This document shows positions 59,542-64,000 of a stretch of 64,000 nucleotides of DNA, one piece after another. The position numbers were made by a program, and so were the translations under genes. The notes under the pieces are model-generated. The model did not search any database and was not told the DNA's origin. It was given only the letters and a program-made list of their open reading frames with translations. Source of the DNA: Streptomyces sp. Act143 (GTDB lineage: Bacteria > Actinomycetota > Actinomycetes > Streptomycetales > Streptomycetaceae); NCBI RefSeq assembly GCF_003143935.1, contig NZ_QFRX01000001.1, forward strand, positions 4,691,201-4,755,200, in the 5' to 3' direction. Each line of letters begins with the position of its first letter. Within the stretch, counting starts at the first letter, position 1.

Positions 59542-61599
59542 ATGACCGACACCCGCAGCACGCCACGCCATCGCCGGCGCAAGTCCGCTCTCGCCGCCGG
59601 TGTTCCGCTCGCCCTGACGGCAGCCGGTGCGCTCGCCTACAGCCCCGTCTTCGCTGACGCCGCCGAGTCGACCGCAGCCGCCGCCACCGCCGCCGCGCCC
59701 GCCTGGGCCACCGCCGCCGCCGACGGGTTCGCCTCCGTCAACGCCCTGGGCCAGAACGGCACTTACGGCGGCCGGGACGGGCAGATCGTCACCGTGAAGA
59801 CGCTCGCCGATCTGGAGAAGTACGCGACCGCCGCCGAGCCGTACGTCATCGTCGTCGCGGGCACCATCACCATGGACCCGGTCGGCAAGGAGATCAAGGT
59901 GCAGTCCGACAAGACCATCGTCGGGTCCGGGACGTCCGGGCACATCGTCGGCGGTGGGTTCTTCCTCGGGGCCGGTGTGCACAACGTGATCATCCGGAAC
60001 CTGACGATCCGGGACGCCTACCAAGGTGTCTGGAACGACAAGGAGCACGACTTCGACGGCATCCAGATGGACGGGGCGCACCACGTCTGGATCGATCACA
60101 ACGACCTGCGGCACATGGCCGACGGGCTCATCGACGTCCGGAAGGACAGCACTTATGTGACCGTCTCCTGGAACAAGCTCAGCCAGGACAACAAGGCCTT
60201 CGGCATCGGCTGGACGGACAACGTCGTCACCGACATCACCATCCACCACAACTGGATACGCGAGACCGAGCAGCGCAACCCCTCCACGGACAACGCCGCC
60301 CACGCGCACCTCTACAACAACTTCCTGGAGGACGTGGCCGGGACGGACATCAAGTCCTCGTACGGGAACTACTCCCGCGGCGCGACCAGGATGGTGCTGG
60401 AGAACTCCTACTTCCAGGGCATCAACAACCCCGTCATCAAGGACAGCACCGCCACCATCGTCCAGAAGGGCAACACGTTCGTCGGGACGACGGGGAGGAA
60501 CGAGAGCGGCGGCACCGCCTTCGATCCGAAGAGCTACTACGGCTACACGCCCGACGCGACCGCCGACGTGCCCTCCCTTCTCAAGTCCGGTGCGGGGCCG
60601 CGGAGTTCCATAGGGACGAGGGCCGGCACCCTGGCCGCTGCCGCCACCACCCTCACCGTCGCCAAGGACGGCTCGGGGCAGTACTCGACCGTGCAGGCCG
60701 CGGTGAACGCCGTACCGGCGAACAACGCCTCCCGGGTCGTGATCGCGGTCAAGCCGGGGACGTACCGCGAGCTGGTGAAGGTGCCCGCCAACAAGCCGCA
60801 CGTCACCATCCAGGGCACCGGCGGCAGCCGCAAGGACACGGTGATCGTCTACAACAACGCGTCGGGGACGCAGAAGCCGGACGGTTCGGGGACCTACGGC
60901 ACCGGAGGCAGCGCCACCGTCGCCGTCGAGGCCGATGACTTCCAGGCCCGCAACCTGACCATCTCCAACGACTTCGACGAGGCCGCCCACACCGACATCG
61001 CGCAGCAGGCGGTCGCGCTGCGCACGGCCGCCGACAAGGTGTTGCTCGACGGTGTCATCGTCCTCGGCGACCAGGACACGCTGCTGGTGGACACCGCCGT
61101 CAAGGACAGGCTGGGCCGCGTCTACATGACGAACTCCTACGTCGTCGGCAACGTCGACTTCATCTTCGGGCGGGCCACCGCGGTGATCGACAAATCCGTC
61201 ATCACGCTGAAGAAGCGCTACAACGGCACCTCCGCCGGTTACATCACCGCACCCAGCACCGCCGCCGACCGCAAGGGCATCCTGATCGCCAACTCCACGG
61301 TCAACGGCGACGTCTCCGCCGCGAGCTTCTACCTGGGCCGCCCCTGGCACGCCGGCGGCGACGCCACCCTCGACCCGCAGACCACGGTCCGCAACACGTC
61401 GTTGAGCGCGGCGATCAAGTCCACGCCCTGGACCGACATGAGCGGCTTCTCCTGGAAGGCCGACCGCTTCGCCGAGTACAAGAACACCGGCGCCGGATCG
61501 GGCGCCGCGAGCAGCGAACGCCCCCAGCTGACCGACGCGCAGGCCGCCGACCAGGAGGTCGCGGACTGGCTGGGGGACTGGACGCCGACCGCCTCCTGA
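59542..61599 (+). CDS. Secreted bifunctional pectate lyase (PL1) - pectinesterase (CE8) fusion
   Basis: 685 residues. The N-terminus has an Arg-rich signal (RHRRRKSALAAGVPLALTAAGALA) that may use Tat or Sec. Residues about 60-360 are a PL1 parallel beta-helix (DFDGIQMDGAHHVWIDHNDL, DGLIDVRKDSTYVTVSWN). Residues about 375-685 are a CE8 pectinesterase (GQYSTVQAAVNAVPANN, VALRTAADKVLLDGVIVLGDQDTLLVD, VDFIFGRATAV, YLGRPWH). It would demethylate pectin and cleave the product. Carbohydrate-binding modules are absent. The two active domains in one chain are unusual. Confidence 0.92.
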   Translation: MTDTRSTPRHRRRKSALAAGVPLALTAAGALAYSPVFADAAESTAAAATAAAPAWATAAADGFASVNALGQNGTYGGRDGQIVTVKTLADLEKYATAAEPYVIVVAGTITMDPVGKEIKVQSDKTIVGSGTSGHIVGGGFFLGAGVHNVIIRNLTIRDAYQGVWNDKEHDFDGIQMDGAHHVWIDHNDLRHMADGLIDVRKDSTYVTVSWNKLSQDNKAFGIGWTDNVVTDITIHHNWIRETEQRNPSTDNAAHAHLYNNFLEDVAGTDIKSSYGNYSRGATRMVLENSYFQGINNPVIKDSTATIVQKGNTFVGTTGRNESGGTAFDPKSYYGYTPDATADVPSLLKSGAGPRSSIGTRAGTLAAAATTLTVAKDGSGQYSTVQAAVNAVPANNASRVVIAVKPGTYRELVKVPANKPHVTIQGTGGSRKDTVIVYNNASGTQKPDGSGTYGTGGSATVAVEADDFQARNLTISNDFDEAAHTDIAQQAVALRTAADKVLLDGVIVLGDQDTLLVDTAVKDRLGRVYMTNSYVVGNVDFIFGRATAVIDKSVITLKKRYNGTSAGYITAPSTAADRKGILIANSTVNGDVSAASFYLGRPWHAGGDATLDPQTTVRNTSLSAAIKSTPWTDMSGFSWKADRFAEYKNTGAGSGAASSERPQLTDAQAADQEVADWLGDWTPTAS

Positions 61600-61670
61600 C
61601 GCCGACCGCTGTCGGTGCCCGTTGATAACGTGCCTCGTCCAGTCGTGACATGCGTGAAGGGACGGGGCAC

Positions 61671-62660
61671 GTGCGGGACGTGACATGCCATCAGGTCGGT
61701 GACCGGCGGTTGGCGGCGGCGCTCGACGACATCCGCGGGCGGGCCTACGCGCGGTGGCACTCGCTGCGGTACAGCGACCTCTCGCCGGCGCGGATACGGG
61801 CCATGGCGGACGAACTCCTCGACCATGTCGCCGCTCGGGCGGTGGCGGAGCCGGGCCTCGACGACCAGGCCCGCACGGCCGCCGTCACCGCCGCGGAGTG
61901 TGTGCACGGAGTGCTGAGCGTGATGTGCTTCCCGAACGGGGACCAGGAGATCCGGTGCCCCCTCGTCGGGGAGCGGATCAGCACGGACCCGGACGACGAC
62001 GAGTTCGGGGACGGGCCCCTCACCTTCCGGGACGTCGTCCGGGAAGCACCCACCGCGCGGACCTGGCTCGACATGTTCGAGGTGTGTGTCGTCAGCGGGC
62101 ACGTGTGGGACTGGGAGCGGGTCATCGGGCTGCTGCTGCGCGGGGACTACGCGCCCGCCATCCGGGACGGCGTGCCCTACAACCAGTACACCTCCGTCTC
62201 CGACCCCGCCGACCTCGCCGCCATGGACGCCCTCTGTCCCTACCTCACCGAGGCCGAGGGGCATCTGCCCCGCGACTGGCCGACCGTCCCGCTGCGCAAG
62301 CCCGGCGCCGAGGAGCGCGCGGAGGCCGCCCGGCGGCTCGACGAGCTCGGCGACGCGCTGAGCGCGGACCAGCGGCTGCTGCGCGTCCTTCTCGACGACG
62401 ACCAGGACGCCTTCGAGGCGGCCCTCGCCGACCGCCTCGTCCGCCACCGCGAGGGCGTCACCGAGGACGATCCCGCGCCCCGCACCCTCCTGCCCCTCGG
62501 CGCCCTGACCCTGGCCTGCCTCGCCGTCCAGGTGCACGGGTGGGAGCCCGGCGTCCGCTCGGGGTATCTGCCGTACGGACTGCTGGGGCATACGGACGCG
62601 CTGCGCCGGGCGGCCGAGGGGAACCGGAACGCGCTGGGCGGCTGGACCGCCGCCCGGTGA
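61671..62660 (+). CDS. Immunity 49 (Imm49)-like protein
   Basis: 329 residues from GTG 61671 (AAGGGA upstream; ATG 61650 also possible). No signal or membrane segment. The helical pattern with CFPNGDQEIRCPLVGERISTDPDDDEFGDGPLTFRDVV and ALCPYLTEAEGHLPRDWPTVPL resembles the Imm49 family, proposed to neutralise toxins of contact-dependent systems. No toxin gene is adjacent, so it may be an orphan immunity protein or play another role. Confidence 0.65.
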   Translation: MRDVTCHQVGDRRLAAALDDIRGRAYARWHSLRYSDLSPARIRAMADELLDHVAARAVAEPGLDDQARTAAVTAAECVHGVLSVMCFPNGDQEIRCPLVGERISTDPDDDEFGDGPLTFRDVVREAPTARTWLDMFEVCVVSGHVWDWERVIGLLLRGDYAPAIRDGVPYNQYTSVSDPADLAAMDALCPYLTEAEGHLPRDWPTVPLRKPGAEERAEAARRLDELGDALSADQRLLRVLLDDDQDAFEAALADRLVRHREGVTEDDPAPRTLLPLGALTLACLAVQVHGWEPGVRSGYLPYGLLGHTDALRRAAEGNRNALGGWTAAR

Positions 62661-62699
62661 CCGGCTGAACCCGGGCCCCGCGCGGGCTCGGCCACGGCC

Positions 62700-64000
62700 T
62701 CAGACCGCCGCCGTGACCTGCCGCCCGGGCAGCGCCAGCCGGGCGTACGTCCCGTCCCGCGCCACCAGCTCGTCGTGCGTGCCCGTCTCCACCAGCCGCC
62801 CGCCGTCCACGACGAGGATGCGGTCGGCGTCGGGCGCCAGGCTCAGATCATGCGTGATCATGATCGTCGTACGGCCCGCCATCAGGCGTCGCAACGGCCG
62901 GACGACCCGCCGCGCGGCCACCGAGTCCAGGCCGGCGGTCGGTTCGTCGAGGAGCAGCACGGGCGCGGCACGGAGCATCGCGCGGGCGATGGCGATCCGC
63001 TTGAGCTGGCCGCCGGACAGGGCGGCGGTGCGGGGGGCGATGACCGTGTCGTACGCCTCGGGGAGCCGGCCGATGAACTCGTGCGCCGCCGCGGCCCGCG
63101 CCGCGCGCTCGATCTCCTCCTGCGTCGCCCCGGGACGTCCGCACGCGATGTTCTCGCGGATCGTGCCGTGCAGGATCAGCGTCTCCTGCGGGAGCAGGGC
63201 GATGTTCTCGCGCAGGAACCCCAGCGGTACGTCCGGCAGCGGGACGCCGTCCAGGCAGAGCACGCCGGACGCGGGGTCGTAGAAGCGGAGGAGGAGTTTG
63301 GCGAGGGTGGACTTGCCGGCGCCGCTGGGGCCGGTGACGAGGACGAGTTCGCCGGGGGCGGCGGTGAAGGTGACGTCGGTGAGGGAATCCCGGTCCGCGC
63401 CCGGGTAGCGGAAGCCGGCGCCGTGCACGCTGATCCAGCCGCGCACCGGCCACTGCCGCACCGGCTCGGCGGGATCGGTGACGGCGGGTTCGGCGTCGAG
63501 GATCTCGCCCAGGCGCTGGGCGCCGGCGGTCGCGGCGGTGAGGGTGAGGCCGAGCCCGCCGAGATTGCGGACCGGCGGGTAGAGGTAGCCAAGGAACGCG
63601 GCGAAGGCGAGGAGCTGACCGAGGGTCATCCGGTCGGCGGAGATCTCCCACACGCCGAGCCCGATGACGGCGAGCACGCAGAGCGTCTCGACGACCTCGA
63701 CGAACTGCTCGTACATCTCGCTGAGCCGGGCGCCCCGGACACTCGCCGCCATCCAGGCGCGGGCCTCGCGGTCGAGGCGGCGGGCCTCGTCCGTCTGCCG
63801 GTTGTAGGCCTGGGTGAGGACGACATTGCCGAGCGACTCCTCGACCACGGACGTGATGGCGCCGTCGGCGACCCGCTCGTCCTGGGAGGCCGTGCGGATG
63901 CGCCCCGCGAAGCGGCGGGCGGCGAGCAGGAACAGGGGCGCGAGGACGAAGGTGGCGAGGGCGAGGTCCCAGCGGAGCCAGAGGGCGGCGCAGGCGTAGA
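62700..64000 (-). CDS. ABC exporter, fused membrane and ATPase domains (5' end outside window)
   Basis: The minus-strand frame stays open to the window edge, so the start is missing; about 433 residues are visible. The end of the transmembrane domain includes DLALATFVLAPLFLLAARRFAGRIR and VVETLCVLAVIGLGVWEI. The nucleotide-binding domain has Walker A TGPSGAGKST, Q-loop LLPQETLIL, signature LSGGQLKRIAIARAM, Walker B PVLLLDEPTAGLD and the H-loop His in ITHDLS. The substrate cannot be inferred. Confidence 0.88.
   Translation of the reverse strand, partial: YACAALWLRWDLALATFVLAPLFLLAARRFAGRIRTASQDERVADGAITSVVEESLGNVVLTQAYNRQTDEARRLDREARAWMAASVRGARLSEMYEQFVEVVETLCVLAVIGLGVWEISADRMTLGQLLAFAAFLGYLYPPVRNLGGLGLTLTAATAGAQRLGEILDAEPAVTDPAEPVRQWPVRGWISVHGAGFRYPGADRDSLTDVTFTAAPGELVLVTGPSGAGKSTLAKLLLRFYDPASGVLCLDGVPLPDVPLGFLRENIALLPQETLILHGTIRENIACGRPGATQEEIERAARAAAAHEFIGRLPEAYDTVIAPRTAALSGGQLKRIAIARAMLRAAPVLLLDEPTAGLDSVAARRVVRPLRRLMAGRTTIMITHDLSLAPDADRILVVDGGRLVETGTHDELVARDGTYARLALPGRQVTAAV

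Noticed and set aside
57841..61686. A 1281-residue open frame on the minus strand
   Set aside because: It lies antisense to the histidine kinase and pectinase genes, which have full domain motifs. Composition is that of a high-GC shadow frame with no recognisable domain.

Overview
The window is high-GC actinobacterial chromosome. Third codon positions are almost all G or C, GTG and TTG starts are frequent, many genes overlap by 4 nt, and leaderless starts are common. Gene content and order (msiK, carD-ispD-ispF-cysS-rlmB, phoR-phoP/phoU, gpmA, mshA, devA-devB-devE, rsiG, dtd, ygfZ, nur, a rhodanese gene, glnR) place it in Streptomyces, in a region that resembles the S. coelicolor segment between msiK and the glnR neighbourhood, in inverted order. 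The species cannot be named from the sequence alone. I see no insertion sequence, prophage, integrase, rRNA or CRISPR array; this looks like core chromosome. One tRNA gene (Thr, UGU) is present.

Layout: 1-5.7 kb holds the tail of a flavin oxidoreductase, tRNA-Thr, the shared sugar-ABC ATPase MsiK, a small secreted protein, a sugar nucleotidyltransferase and a DoxX-type membrane protein. 5.8-10.3 kb is a leftward housekeeping run: carD, ispD, ispF, cysS, rlmB. 10.3-14.9 kb has a palindrome-rich spacer, a lipoprotein gene, phosphate control (phoR-phoP diverging from phoU over a three-unit PHO box) and a 51-residue Cys-rich peptide. 15-21 kb carries an ECF sigma factor with a SecD-head-like partner, a small bL12-like peptide, gpmA, an MFS exporter, a double-glycine-leader peptide without Cys, and a DUF2000/AraC pair. 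21-32 kb has mshA, a methyltransferase, an NlpC/P60 hydrolase, a receiver-SpoIIE phosphatase, a Lys-rich coat-like protein with its XRE neighbour, a deazaflavin-hemerythrin fusion and a HelD/HelR-like helicase.

32-43 kb is the most distinctive part. It has a TetR gene, a double-kinase-domain APH protein, three GntR regulators of the DevA type (one unnamed, devA, devE), the devB HAD phosphatase, and small hydrophobic peptides read divergently from devA and devE. Related palindromic sites lie in four spacers; one stands before a third small membrane peptide that has no GntR gene beside it. rsiG, which encodes the c-di-GMP-dependent anti-sigma for WhiG, and an Eis-like acetyltransferase are embedded here, so the block is rich in development genes.

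43-53.6 kb: ygfZ, nur, a nitrobindin, a 33-residue membrane peptide, three tandem related membrane-anchored proteins, a DsrE protein, and a sulfurtransferase gene preceded by a Cys-containing leader peptide. 53.6-64 kb: glnR with a hairpin-rich leader, a LacI regulator, an HtrA-like protease beside an MprAB-like two-component system, a pectate lyase-pectinesterase fusion, an Imm49-like protein and a truncated ABC exporter gene.
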